A DNA stretch of 64,000 nucleotides. Source: Archegozetes longisetosus. Taxonomy: Eukaryota > Arthropoda > Arachnida > Sarcoptiformes > Trhypochthoniidae. The position numbers were made by a program, and so were the translations under genes. Positions 49,010-60,974 of the stretch are shown one piece after another. The stretch spans positions 5,991,180 through 6,055,179 of the forward strand of contig JAEMBT020000009.1 in the NCBI GenBank assembly GCA_018873245.2. Direction: 5' to 3'. The number at the start of each line of letters is the position of its first letter. Within the stretch, counting starts at the first letter, position 1. Below the pieces are notes generated by a model that was given only the letters and a program-made list of their open reading frames with translations, did not search any database and was not told where the DNA came from.

Positions 49010-52002
49010 ATCTACTACTTATGATTCAAAGTTAAAAGTATCACAACTTTTCTAAATCAAGATATGGGCACTTTTAACATGACTCGTGAAGTGTAAGCTA
49101 TATTTAAAGGAAAATGTGCAGCACCATCATACAAAAGACATCAGGTATTGTTTATTAGAGTGTGGAAATCTTTAACATGTTAATTAAGCTCAAACTCATT
49201 ACTAGGGTTTAACCCATCACCACAACTGTTCGATAAATTGTTCTCAAGTTTTACTTTAAAATTGTTGCTAAAATGAACTAAATGTCGCAACTTCTTGAGA
49301 ATTTAGGTATTCCTTATTCATATATCTAACGTGGAGTGAGAAAAAATCTGATTAATTTAGACTTATTTTATTTTTAAAAAAATTTTGGCAACATGTATTT
49401 CTAAGGACAGGAATTCCCCCTAACATCCCTGTGCTTCGTGTTTATTATTTGTGTAACAGTGTTGTAATGTAGCCGTCAGTAGTGCGAGAAGTGATTAACC
49501 ACTGATGACGCTGTAGCAGGTAATAAATAGAAAATAATTAATGAGTAAATTAAGACTTGGATAACATAGATATGACTGAAAATGCATCAGTACTCACTTA
49601 GAACTGATAAAAATGGGGAAAATATAGAGTAACATTTCATTATAAAGTTAATCCTACGTTTTGGAAGTTAAGTTTTGATCAACCGTTGATACAAACAATA
49701 ATTCAAATTATTAATATTAAAAATGAGACTAAATGATACAATTAATCACAAAAATTAATATAACAGAATATTTATTTATATATACAAGAAGCTTTGTATA
49801 AATGAATTCAACGCTAACTCAACTGCTCCTAAGCATAAATATGGTTTAAATTTAAGTCAAACTGAAGTTTATATTCATGTAAACAGAAATAAAAAATATG
49901 ACGAATTGAACAAGTGAAAAAAACTTGAAATTGTTATTAACCTTTCAATAAACAATTAACAACATTTATGTATTATTGATGAATATTTCATATATTGAAA
50001 ATTATTTCACAATATTTTAGTTTTACTATACATAGAGTATTTGAAACTTGAGTTCACTTTTTTATTATTAAATTCCTCTTTTTATTGTGAAAAAAATCTA
50101 AGAAAATATTAGATAGTTTATCGACTTAAAGTGCCTCATATAATTAGATCCTATAGTCGAAATTACACGGTAATCAATCAAATAGAAGTTTCATTGATTA
50201 TGGTCCTCAGTATGAAGACCACTCAAAATTGATTCGGAACAAATAATGCAGTAGAACCTGGTTATTTCAAAGAACTTAAAATAAGGATTTCGTTCAAACG
50301 CAATTTACTGTTTGAGTATTTTCCCAATTTTAGGATAATCATAAACTCGATTGTTATACTTGATGAGAAATTATTCGCTTCAAACGCCTCTATAACTTCA
50401 TCTTTCTGTTAATAATCATTCAAATAATGTTTGATAATTTAAAAAAAATTTCCTCATTCCCAACGAACAAATGACGTAAAATTTTTAAAGTTTAGAAATA
50501 AGTGGTATTTCAAAATAAGCGTTCTCAAAATATCGAGTGACTACTGTATAGTCAATAATTATCCATATTTTGATTACCAGCGAAAAGTGATCAATTATAT
50601 TATATTTGTGCAATGGCTAAATAAACAACTAGCTCGACTTTTATGTTAGATGAATATTATTTTTCATTTTGTTTTATTGAATTAAGTGATGTTCACTTAA
50701 GTGAAATTCAGGAAATTTCTGTTAAATGACGTCTTTGTTAAATGAATGTTAGTTTTTCAGTTTTTTTGTTCAAATGAATTAAATTAAGTTCTCCTAAATG
50801 AAATTCAGGAAATAAACTTAATTCAACATGATATGAGTAATCAGCACAAGTTGATCCTCGTGACTAAAATGTTAAGTTTCAGTAAATTTATTGCACATCA
50901 AGAGATTTTCTACCTTGGCTTATCATCCTTTATTTTCAGTGAATTTGACTCATACAAAAGTATATAAACTACGAAATCTTTTTTCAATAAAATTCAACAT
51001 CAAATGCAGTAAAACATATTAAACTTTCACACACAGCTAAATGAGATCTACTCTATACTTCTAAAACCACGAGACATAAACCTAAATCAACTAAACAATT
51101 GATCTAAAAACATACAATCGAAATAGACGTAAAGTCGAAAAAATTATATCGAAGACACAAAATCTAAACGGTAAATCGAATAATAAAATATCAATTGTAT
51201 TATTAGTCGAATCGGAAATAATCAAAATAAAACTTTCGACAATTTAATATCTATAAAAGTTTATTGAAAAATATATTTGAAATACAAATAGTTAGGTTTA
51301 AAAAGTTTATGAGATGACATAGAAGTTAAAATTTTAAAAATTGAGAAAAACTAAAGATTAAATTTTAATATTTCTCGCTATAGTTTATCGCAATTTTTAT
51401 TAGATTTAACTGTTTCGCATATTCCATAAATGTCTCTAATCACTTCTTAATATAAATGATAAATTGTTAATAAATTATTTTAGCGAGTATTAGATGTATT
51501 GAATGCTTCGATATTATTAATGATTATATTATTTTCGACGTTATATGTTTCAATTCATGTACATTTCTGATGAAAAAATGTTTCTGGTTAAAAACTTTAG
51601 ATTAAAAGAAACTTTTGAATAAAAAAATTAGATCTGGTGATTTAGGCATTATGTCTTTAGTCGTCTATTGGTAGACTCCAGCTAAATACGTTTAAAAAAA
51701 CAGAGTAAATAAATCCATTGAAGATCGAGGCTTATTTTCATTCCTTTTTAAAGGAAATTCAACTGGATGCTTAAGTTACATAGGTTTTATAAGTGTCATA
51801 TAAATTATATACGAATAAATTGCTATAAAACGATTGAAGACAGCGGCAGATGCCAAAAGTATACTGTAGGAGAACGCTTTTGCTATACCGTTCCGGCTCG
51901 AGCTCGATGACCAAAACGCATAACCAGGGGTTAAAAATACCTACTCTTCTCAAGTTCTGGAATCAACATTTACTATATTTTCAATTATAATAGTCTTTAT
52001 TT
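49010..52002. other. Flank of NRF-C and intergenic DNA
   Basis: Bases 49010-50620 align, inverted, with copy A's upstream flank (about 4400-6358, with gaps), including the dispersed motif at 49620-49690. From 50620 on I see no gene. Bases 51890-51960 are an inverted copy of the repeat at 14930 and 21040. Confidence 0.5.
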
Positions 52003-52425
52003 TGTGACGAACTTTGACTCTTACTAGTGACTCTTACTCTGACTCTTACTCTGACTCTCACTCTGACTCTTACTTTAACACTATCGTTGATTCTATCGTT
52101 GACGACATAGTTTCAAAATAACTGGCCTCTAGTAAGGCATTGTTTATGAGTCATTATATATATATATAAGGCTGTTGTAAATTCATTCTTGGCATCATTA
52201 TCAATAAAGACTTTGTAGGGAAAACTTGTCTTTTCTTTTTTTAATAGCTATACATATCTGATAGAAGATTGCTGGATAAGCAATTTCTATCAGATATCCC
52301 TTTTGCCCCAAACTTCCACCAAAAGTAGATAATAAGTGGTGCCCTCATCCCACCGGCTAAATCAACTATTGGTTTACCGGTGATTAACGAATTAATTCGC
52401 GTCGTAAGCACTAAAATTCGTTACA
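52003..52425 (+). repeat. 5' LTR
   Basis: 423 bp. It starts with GACTCTTACTCT minisatellite units (three plus a variant), then a TATA tract at 52155-52170, and AATAAA at 52203-52208. A hairpin of ATCTGATAGAA with TTCTATCAGAT follows (about 52255-52297), then the terminal TTACA. Confidence 0.95.
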
Positions 52426-52426
52426 C

Positions 52427-52444
52427 TTGGCGAAGTCGGTAGGA
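52427..52444 (+). promoter_or_regulatory. Putative primer-binding site
   Basis: TTGGCGAAGTCGGTAGGA begins two bases after the 5' LTR. That is the expected place for tRNA pairing, and TGGCG-like starts are common in gypsy elements. The primer tRNA is not assigned. Confidence 0.6.
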
Positions 52445-52561
52445 TTTCATCCATCAGACATCTTCACGACTTATTATCGTCTACGCCCACATCATCAATT
52501 TAAATTGACTTCCCGTATTGTTGACAAATTCAGTTCGTCTGAAATCTTCAATTATCATCTC

Positions 52562-53158
52562 ATGTCCATAATTCCAACGACACCTCCCCGCGAAACCACA
52601 GATGACGAAACTGAATTGCCATTAACGCCTGGGAAATCAATTACCACCGAATTTCTACAGAGTCTTCAAACTTCAACATCAGTTTCGGATTCACCTTCTG
52701 TTTCAAATTTGTACCATGTTTCATCCACATCACAAGCAGTAACAACGCTTACAAGAAACCAGAAGAAGCGTCTACTGAGAAAAAAGAACATCAGACAACA
52801 CTCGCTACGTCTCAGCATTAACGGTCTTCCGGATCCAGTCAAACAGAGACAACTCTTACAACAATCAGCACGAGCTAAGCGTCGAGCCAAACAAAGTTTA
52901 GACGAAGGCTTACGACTTGCTCGTCAAGCAAGTAAAGAATCCGTAGAAATTTGTGACAAACAATCTCGCACATCATTCGAAGAACGTTCGGAGACCACTC
53001 TCCGTCACATATCAAGAACACTTCTTGCAAAGGGACTGAAAGAGCTAACACTTCTATTCATCTCTTGGAAGCCGCAAAGGAGAAGCTATTGGGGAACGTT
53101 CATTATTACCACTGCCATCATTATCCCCAAACCAAACCTACCAATATTTAAAAACTAA
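52562..53158 (+). CDS. Upstream ORF of the retrotransposon, unknown function
   Basis: The first ATG after the primer-binding site opens 198 codons (MSIIPTTPPRETT...). The product is Ser/Thr-rich at the start, then strongly basic (KKRLLRKK, RAKRRAKQ), then hydrophobic at the end. It has no gag, zinc or protease motif that I recognise. It sits before the gag frame, separated by an 85-base AT-rich spacer of AATAAA-like repeats. It may be an accessory protein or part of a gag N-terminus made separately. The frame also stays open upstream to 52427 without an ATG. Confidence 0.5.
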   Translation: MSIIPTTPPRETTDDETELPLTPGKSITTEFLQSLQTSTSVSDSPSVSNLYHVSSTSQAVTTLTRNQKKRLLRKKNIRQHSLRLSINGLPDPVKQRQLLQQSARAKRRAKQSLDEGLRLARQASKESVEICDKQSRTSFEERSETTLRHISRTLLAKGLKELTLLFISWKPQRRSYWGTFIITTAIIIPKPNLPIFKN

Positions 53159-53243
53159 AACCATATAGCTATTGTATAAATAAATAAATAAAAAATAATA
53201 ATAAAATAAAAATAATAAGATAAAAATAAAATAAAATAATAAA

Positions 53244-53816
53244 ATGACTACACCTAAAACAAGATCAAAGACAGCTCAAGTTCCAACTACAGCAACGGCA
53301 CCTGTTCCGACATCGGAAACTAAGTCAAAATTTTATAAATTTGATGGAGTTGACAAGTCAATTCGAGTGCAGACATGGCTCAAGCTTTTCGAAGTTCATA
53401 CCAACGGGCGACCCGAAGCTGACCGTATTTCACTCCTCATGTACAACCTGTCTGGCGTAGCACTTGAGTGGTATGGCGACGAGATTGCTGGAAATGATAT
53501 CACACAGTGGGAAACTGTTTGTGCTAAAATGATAACACGTTTCGGCACGTCGACAGCTACCCCTTTGCTTGACGCTCAGAGAAGATATCTTCGCAGAGGA
53601 GAAACCATCGAGACATATTATCAGGAAAAGATCCGTCTCCTTCGCCAAACACAACTCAGTGAAAAAGAAATTATACAACAACTCACTGAGGGTCTCCCAC
53701 ACAGTTGGAAGATGACACTCATAGCTGCACGTCCTACGGATAGCAATTCCTGGGTTGAAGTAGCTTTACAGCTGGAGTCACACCAAAATCCGAATATCCG
53801 AGGTACAAGCAATTGA
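53244..53816 (+). CDS. Retrotransposon Gag
   Basis: 190 codons with a Thr/Pro-rich start, then KFDGVDKSIRVQTWLKLFE, LSGVALEWY and RRYLRRGETIETYYQEK, matching the capsid-like retrotransposon gag domain (positions 25-170). It would assemble the virus-like particle. It ends at TGA 53814-53816, overlapping by four bases the next frame, which is offset by -1. Confidence 0.85.
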   Translation: MTTPKTRSKTAQVPTTATAPVPTSETKSKFYKFDGVDKSIRVQTWLKLFEVHTNGRPEADRISLLMYNLSGVALEWYGDEIAGNDITQWETVCAKMITRFGTSTATPLLDAQRRYLRRGETIETYYQEKIRLLRQTQLSEKEIIQQLTEGLPHSWKMTLIAARPTDSNSWVEVALQLESHQNPNIRGTSN

Positions 53817-54064
53817 AACCAAATAAGGTTTATTCCGCCACCGAAGCAAGATGTTCTCGTCCTCCAACGCCATGTCGTTTCTGCTTGCAGCAAAACATAA
53901 CCAGTTGGCACTGGAACAACGAGTGCCCGAAACGGAAATATCAACAGCCCTATCAAACGAGATCTCAGTCTTTGAAACCCTCACCAAAAACGACACATAA
54001 CACTTCGGGCGCACAGACTTCGAATATGGTTCTGCCAGAGGAAGTAGTCCTTCATTTAAACTAA
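53813..54064 (+). CDS. Nucleocapsid-like zinc knuckle frame
   Basis: No ATG; it is open from the gag overlap (the -1 frame is free of stops from about 53760). It contains CRFCLQQN and HWNNEC, a C-x2-C-x8-H-x4-C arrangement. This is a variant of the retroviral CCHC knuckle with a longer second spacing, followed by a basic, Gln/Ser/Thr-rich tail. It is probably translated by -1 frameshifting from gag and would bind the element RNA. Confidence 0.65.
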   Translation: MKPNKVYSATEARCSRPPTPCRFCLQQNITSWHWNNECPKRKYQQPYQTRSQSLKPSPKTTHNTSGAQTSNMVLPEEVVLHLN

Positions 54065-57009
54065 ATTCGCGACCAATCTTCAAATTCATTAATATTCCCG
54101 TTACTGTACAAAATTCATCTCCGGTGCATGCTTTCATCGATACTGGTAGTACAATCAGTATCATATCATATAAGCTTGCACAAACTCTACACCTTTCAGT
54201 CATTCCTGGTTCTTCCATTCCTGTTCGCCAAATAAACAGCATTACACGAAGCATTGGTCGCATTCAAACAAATTTAACGATTAACAATGAAACCAAATCT
54301 GTCACGCTACATGCCATGGAACACTTCGCGTACCCACTCCTTATTGGCCTTGATATCGCTGAGTCTTTCGACTTACAAGTCGATATCAAGAATAAAAGAG
54401 TCTACCGTCGCAGCGCCCCCAAGAAATATCGATTCGTGGCATATCATTTAGACGTGGAGCAAAACAACTCTCTTAATGCGCTCCTTCAAAATCATACAGA
54501 AACCTTTAGTCAACACGAAACAGACATCGGTCGCATCCAAATCGCGAGACACCATATATCGACAGTCTCGCATCCACCCATCTCTCTCCGTCCTTATCGG
54601 CGTCCACAGTCAGATTATGACGAAATCCGACGCCAGATAATCGACCTTAAGGAGAAGGGTCATGTTAGGGATAGCGACAGTCCTTGGGCCTTTCCGGTCA
54701 CATTAGTACCGAAAAAGGATGGCACCAAGCGTCTTTGTGTAGACTATCGTCGTCTAAATGAAATCACCATCGATGATCGCATGCCAATGCCGAACATTCA
54801 AGAAGTGCTTGATCGACTTCAAGGTGCCAAGTATTTTACCACCCTTGACATCGCATGGGGGTATTGGCACATTGAAATGGCCGAGGAAAGCATTCCAAAG
54901 ACGGCATTTGTCACGAATGAGGGTCATTACGAATGGTGCGTTATGCCATTTGGTCTCAAAAATGCACCTGCGACTTTTCAACGCATTATCCAGAAGGTTC
55001 TCGGATCACTACTTTACCGCGGAGTGATTAATTATTTCGACGACATCATCATATATTCATCTACTTTTGATGAACATATCAACCTTCTAGATGAAGTGTT
55101 CAAGCGCCTTAAAGATAATAACATAAAACTCAAACTTTCAAAATGTTATTTCATCAAACCAGAGGTTGAGTACTTGGGGCATCTAGTTAGCCACAACTCC
55201 ATAAAGCCATCTCCTTCCAAGACTGAAGCAGTTGCAAAATTTCCAGCTCCTACGAATCTTCGGGAAGTCAGACGTTTTCTTGGTCTTGCCGGATATTATC
55301 GCAGATTCATCAATAAATTCAGTCTCATATCAAAACCACTGACAGAGCTGACGAAAAAGAATATACCTTTCCATTGGGGACACCATCAACAACAAGCTTT
55401 CGAGACTCTACGAACTGCTCTCACAAGAACACCTGTACTGACCATTTTTGATCAGTCTAAGCCCTGCATCCTTTATACCGACGCGTCCCGTGTTGGTATC
55501 GCTGCTATTCTTGTACAAAAGGACGAACAGGGTCTGGAGCATGTTATATCTTACTTCTCTCGTAGTTTAAATGACTCGCAAGCTAATTACACTAGTTCTG
55601 AATTAGAGTGTCTCGCCGTCATTGAAGCTGTCGAACATTTCGAAGTCTATCTCGACAAACCATTCACTGTCATCACTGACCACAGCGCCCTTAAATGGCT
55701 TTTCTCCATCAAAAAGCCATCAGGCAGGCTTTACCGCTGGTCAGTTAAATTATCAAGCAAGACATATCAAATAGTTCATCGGGCAGGAAAATCACAACAA
55801 CATGTGGATGCATTATCTCGAGCACCAGTCTGTCTTCATTTAACCTGTGAACAGATAACATCAGCGCAGCAATCGGCCGACATGTCTTTTGTAAAGCACC
55901 CCGTCATTCGTCACAACGTTATAACCATCAAACATCGGGGACTTCACAAAGCTGTCATTCCGATAACCCTCCGCTCTACTCTGCTCACTACGTTTCATGA
56001 AAACCATGGCCACCCCGGTATCAACAAGACTATTAAACTTGTGACACCGCACTACTGGTGGCCCGGTGTAATTACAGACATTAAACGACATGTCCGATCC
56101 TGTAGTTCATGTCAACTCGCAAAGCACTCGCATCAGCCTACGGCTGGTAAATATGTGATTCCAGAACCCGTACTGGAGCCATTTGAGATGGTAGGTCTAG
56201 ATTCAATTGTTCTCGGACCCGCAGCCAACAATACCAAACACAAGTATGTTCAGGTTTTAGTGGACCATCTCACCCGCTATGTCTGGGCATTTCCGACAGT
56301 GAAAAATACTACAAAAACTATTATAACCGTACTTTTAAATCTCTTCCGCTCTGTCCGACCATTTCGCAGAATTATCACAGACAATGCAAAGAATTTTACA
56401 AGTCGTGAGTTCGAAAAATTCCTTAAAGACAATCGTATCCGCCATTCGCTTACGTCCAGCTATCATCCTGAATCAAATGGCATTACCGAACGCGCTAACG
56501 GTACCATAATGACTTCATTCCGTGCCTCCCTAATTGCCAATCCGAAAAGGAAGTGGTCGACTCTCCTCCGGGACGTCGTGCGTCACTATAACAACACCCC
56601 ACATGATATTACCGGGTTTTCGCCTTCATACCTTCTGTTCGGCGTCGACAACTCGCCGCGGTTCGCGTCCACAGCTATAAATGTAGAGGCTGCTCGCAAA
56701 CTCGCCATCGAACGCACTGAACTAGCTCAACGTCGTCGGAAGTTACGGCACGATGCAAAACATCCAGGAACCGAATTCAGTGTCGGCGACTTAGTCACAA
56801 GAAAATTCGCTGACAACCACCCCTCATTAATAAAGACGTCACCACGCAGTGAAGGGCCACTAATCATCGTTGAAAAACATTCACCCGTTACTTATGGCGT
56901 AGCAAAAGAGCCTAATGGGCCGATTTCACGAGCTCACATCTCCCAACTTCGCCGTTTTGTTTCCCGTGAACAAAACCCTTCAACGACGGGGGAATGTGAC
57001 GAACTTTGA
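54000..57009 (+). CDS. Pol polyprotein: protease, RT, RNase H, integrase
   Basis: Open from just after a stop at about 53997, again -1 relative to the knuckle frame and overlapping it by about 65 bases. Numbered from GTG 54124: protease DTG at 6-8; RT with VPKKDGTKRLCVDYRRLN, FGLKNAPATFQ and the active-site YFDD at 304-307 (most relatives have Y[VI]DD); RNase H YTDAS at 451-455; integrase zinc region H625 to C660 (HENHGHPG, CSSC); catalytic D693, D753, E789, where D753 and E789 are 35 residues apart. A GPY/F-like segment, EGPLIIVEK, lies near the end. The stop is 15 bases inside the 3' LTR. All catalytic residues are present and the frame is unbroken, so the element may still be active. Confidence 0.92.
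56984..56994 (+). promoter_or_regulatory. Polypurine tract
   Basis: GACGGGGGAA lies directly before the 3' LTR, the expected plus-strand primer position. Confidence 0.7.
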
Positions 57010-57467
57010 CTCTTACTAGTGACTCTTACTCTGACTCTTACTCTGACTCTTACTCTGACTCTTACTCTGACTCTTACTCTGACTCTTACTCTGACTCTTA
57101 CTCTGACTCTTACTTTAACACTATCGTTGATTCTATCGTTGACGACATAGTTTCAAAATAACTGGCCTCTAGTAAGGCATTGTTTATGAGTCATTATATA
57201 TATATATAAGGCTGTTGTAAATTCATTCTTGGCATCATTATCAATAAAGACTTTGTAGGGAAAACTTGTCTTTTCTTTTTTTTTAATAGCTATACATATC
57301 TGATAGAAGATTGCTGGATAAGCAATTTCTATCAGATATCCCTTTTGCCCCAAACTTCCACCAAAAGTAGATAATAAGTGGTGCCCTCATCCCACCGGCT
57401 AAATCAACTATTGGTTTACCGGTGATTAACGAATTAATTCGCGTCGTAAGCACTAAAATTCGTTACA
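56995..57467 (+). repeat. 3' LTR
   Basis: 473 bp. It differs from the 5' LTR by four extra 12-bp GACTCTTACTCT units (seven against three, plus variants) and two extra T in one run, which together account exactly for the 50-bp length difference. There is one visible substitution, in a repeat unit. Confidence 0.95.
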
Positions 57468-58243
57468 ATTTAATTGCAACCTTTTACATTATTATAAAAG
57501 ATAGGAGCAAGAGTTGAGATACAAACGAACGAAAAGTGCGACAATTAACTAGTTTTTTAGTTAATTAATTAATTATATGTAAAATAACATATTGGCTGTG
57601 CCTTTCATACATTTTGCACATTTTTTCTCAAGTGACAGTAACAAACACTTATAGAATTTTAATAGTCTAAGGATTTTCATACATAAATCTCTAAAATTCA
57701 CTATTATTTTCATTACTTTTCTACATTTATTACGAGGTTTATAAATGGGGTCTTAACTAAAAGGTCTCTACCCAAATATTCTCTTCTACACATCTTACTT
57801 ATTGAATTATAATGTATAGTTTGCAAAATCGAAATCGATCATTAAATGTTTATATGCAGATAATGTTTTAGAACTCAATAAAGGTAACCACGCGTTAAAA
57901 GTGATGTTTATTTGGCATTCCCTCAAATATTGATTTAATACTTATTTCAAAAGCAATATGAACTTATGAGAATAGAAGTCAATTAATTTCTCATGTTTTT
58001 GCAATATTTTTGTGATATCGCTGGCATTACTTTTCTATCTAATGTATAATTGAAACATAAAAGTCGGTTTAATTCTTGTATTAGTATTGAAGTGAAAAAT
58101 AAAATATATTTTAGGTGCAATCAATATAAGTTGTTGAATTTAATTTCGTTTAATTTCATGTTGTTATACAAATAGTATTTACGTAATTGATTTAAAGTTA
58201 TAGATTTATAGATACTTAGTAGTAAAGATTATGTACTTTACAT
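57468..58243. other. Intergenic DNA between retroelements
   Basis: No gene or repeat recognised in about 770 bases of AT-rich sequence. Confidence 0.5.
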
Positions 58244-58602
58244 TGTAACGATTTCGTTGCGTCTAAGACGCGAATTAAACCGTTAATCACCAGTTAACCA
58301 CTAATTGATTGTACCGGTGGAATTCAAGACACAACTTATTGTCTACGAATATAAATATGGTTTAGGGTCAAAAGGAATATCTGATAGAATTGCCCATCCA
58401 GCAAACTTGCTATCAGATATGTTTAGCTATGAAAAATAAGACAAGTGTTCTAAACAAAGTTTTTTTATTACTGACTTAAAAATACATTTACACAAGCCTT
58501 TTATATGTTAAATTTTGTTCAAAACTAATGCCTTACTAAAGGTCAGTTATAGCGAATGATAGAGTGACCGATAGAGTCAACTGACAGTCACTGGTCGTCA
58601 CA
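58244..58602 (-). mobile_element. Solo LTR of a related Ty3/gypsy family
   Basis: Read on the minus strand it starts TGTGACGACC and ends CGTTACA, like the full element's LTR. It shares the TAGTAAGGCATT, ATATCTGATAG hairpin and CACCGG regions at lower identity and lacks the minisatellite. It is flanked by a perfect 4-bp duplication ACAT (58240-58243 and 58603-58606). It lies 75 bases before the start codon of the second DEG/ENaC gene, pointing away from it. Confidence 0.88.
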
Positions 58603-58677
58603 ACATAAGCATGAATTTTTTTAACAGCTTAAATATGATAGCGATAATTTTTCTGGAATTTGCGAAGTAAACTCAAG

Positions 58678-60974
58678 ATGTTTGAAAGATGTAATCAAGT
58701 TTACCAAACTTTTCCTTCAAAACTAGTTCGAAAGATTGCACGTTTCGTCATATTAATACTGTTTATATATCAAACAATTGATTTGACTATAAATTATCTG
58801 AATTATGAAACGGTTATTGATTTGAAGTCTAAACATATATTACATGAGATACCATCCATCACGATTTGCAGTAGAAGACTATATGAAACACAGTCAAATA
58901 TATATGACCCCAAAATATATTTAACCCAACTTGATTCCGATATACAGTGTAGAATTCAATTCAGAAATGGATCTAGGAAAAATTGCTATGAATTTTCTAA
59001 ACCGATAATAAGTGCAACATTGTATTCACCATTTTGTATCACACTATTAAGTCAGCTTCTAAATGATTTTGAAGCAAAACATCATGAATTTGCCATAGGT
59101 TTAATGATAAAATCGGAAGGTTTGAATATTTCGAACGTCAATGCAAATATTCATGGAACTAAATCACCTTCAAATATATTAAGTGATTCTTTCAATTTGA
59201 GGGATGGCTTCTTATATCAAATCGAATTGGATATTTTTCATGAAATATTACTACCATTTCCATATCAGACTGATTGTCGAAATTATGATTCATATTCTGG
59301 TACAAAGAATGCACCAAAATCTCAAGAAGACTGTATTGTCAAATATATGATGGAAAGTGAGTCTAAAATATGCAAATGTAACAAAAAATGGTTTTATGGT
59401 GATATTAATTATTTCAATAAAACCTTTTGCATGAATAAAAGTTGCAACATAAAGCTTGAAAGAAATATTTTGATAAAGACATGCAAAAAGAGTTGCAATA
59501 ATATATATCACGCCGAAACAATCAAAAATAGCAATGACTACTATTTGACTCGAGGATCGATTGGTGCATTTCTTATGAAATCATCTGAAGAGGAAATGTT
59601 TTATATTCATAGCTCGAAAATGGATTTAATTGGATATTTGTGTTCAATCGGGTCAATATCTTCGATGTGGTTTGGAATTTCTCTTGTTCACTTCACTAAT
59701 CAATCATTTCTGAAGATTTTTCACATAATTAATTCACTTATAATAGCAATTGGCATGAATTTACATTCTAGGATCAAAATTCGATCAGTAATTGAACTTC
59801 GATTCATATTCGTTTCTTTAATTAAGTTATTGTTTTTTTGTCTTGTGTCATATCAAGTGAAAGAAATTATTTTAGACTTTCTAAGTGAAGAAACAATTAC
59901 TCGTTTGAGTATAAAACAAATCAAAACATTGCCAAAATTAGCTTTTGTCTTATCTCTTTTGAATAAAGAGACACTCGAGAGAATAGAACGCACCTACTTT
60001 AATAATTCGTTCGATATAGGAAATGTCGAAAATATTTACTTTTACCGTCGAATAAAGGAAAAATTGTATTATGAAATCTTTTCCAAAATTTTAAACGAAG
60101 GGAAATTCGAAGAGTTCAAAGCCTATTCAAGTCATGAAAACTTTATTAAATCATGTGAAATTGAAATTCAAAATAAGAAAATTTCATGTCCTGAACCACA
60201 ATTACGATTAGCTACATCGTTAGTTCATTTGGGACATTTCTATTTTGGCAATTTAAATGACAGTTTCAGACAATTATTTCACAATATGGATATTGAAAAA
60301 AATTTAGAGAAAATTAGTTTTGAGTTTCGAGCGCACTTATTCGAAGGCATGATTTATATTGGTTCATTCTCAGCATTCAACTTTGAAGTAATTTATTTCT
60401 TTCCAAAAACAAAGACCAATGCTTTTTTCAGTTCTTATTCTCTAAAAACATTGAACACAAGAAAAAATTTTGTGATTCTTATTCTAATGATCAAATAATT
60501 TACTCGAGTCATGAGCCAGAATACTGTAGATTCGATTGCTACATCGATGCTTTTATCAGAGAATATAAATGCATAACTAGAGATCATGCCGATTTGTTTC
60601 TCGATTTAGAAGAGCTCTTGATAAAGAAAAATTACAAATTCTGTAAATCAAATTTTGCTTCCAATAAATCTTTTTTATTGGAAAGTGCAAAATATTGTGA
60701 TTATAAATGTGGTCGTGAATGTAATTCAATTCATTTTAATTTCATCACTAAATCACATAAGATGTTGAACTCAGCAAATTTCAACTTGATTCCTATCAGT
60801 TCTAATCATTTAAGATATACAGAAACTTTGAAGACAGACATTAATGGATTGATTTATAATATGGGTGGAGTTTTAGGTATGTGGTTTGGCTTATCCTCTC
60901 TTTCTCTTGTTGATTTAATTACACTAATCATTAAATTTCATCAAAAAATTAAGCAACTATTGTTTAACCCTTAA
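58678..60974 (+). pseudogene. Second two-module DEG/ENaC gene with one frameshift
   Basis: Paralogue of the 38-40 kb gene, opposite strand. From ATG 58678, module 1: helix about residues 18-39, IPSITIC near 58-64, Cys-rich region, TM2 with SMWFGIS (pore G-I-S near 333-335). Module 2: helix about 377-400 (RFIFVSLIKLLFFCLVSY), then extracellular part with CEIEIQNKKISCPEP, closely like CEIYINGKSFKCPKP of the first gene. The frame stops at 60498 because an A-run near 60465-60470 is one base short of the frame. The next frame continues, with CDYKCGRECNS and TM2 GGVLGMWFGLSS, to a stop at 60974. Allowing for that single base the length would be about 765 residues, almost the same as the first gene. 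It is either a very young pseudogene or intact with an assembly error. Confidence 0.8.

Larger units (their letters stand above)
52003..57467 (+). mobile_element. Full-length Ty3/gypsy LTR retrotransposon, 5465 bp
   Basis: Two LTRs starting TGTGACGA and ending GTTACA enclose gag, a zinc-knuckle frame and a protease-RT-RNaseH-integrase frame in Ty3/gypsy order. The 4-bp target duplication is ATTT (51999-52002 and 57468-57471). The LTRs differ almost only in repeat number, so the insertion is young. No envelope frame is present. Confidence 0.95.

Noticed and set aside
52427..52561. Extension of the first retrotransposon ORF up to the LTR
   Set aside because: The upstream part begins at TTG inside the primer-binding site and has no ATG until 52562.
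54754..55027. Open frames overlapping pol on both strands
   Set aside because: Shadows of the conserved reverse transcriptase frame.
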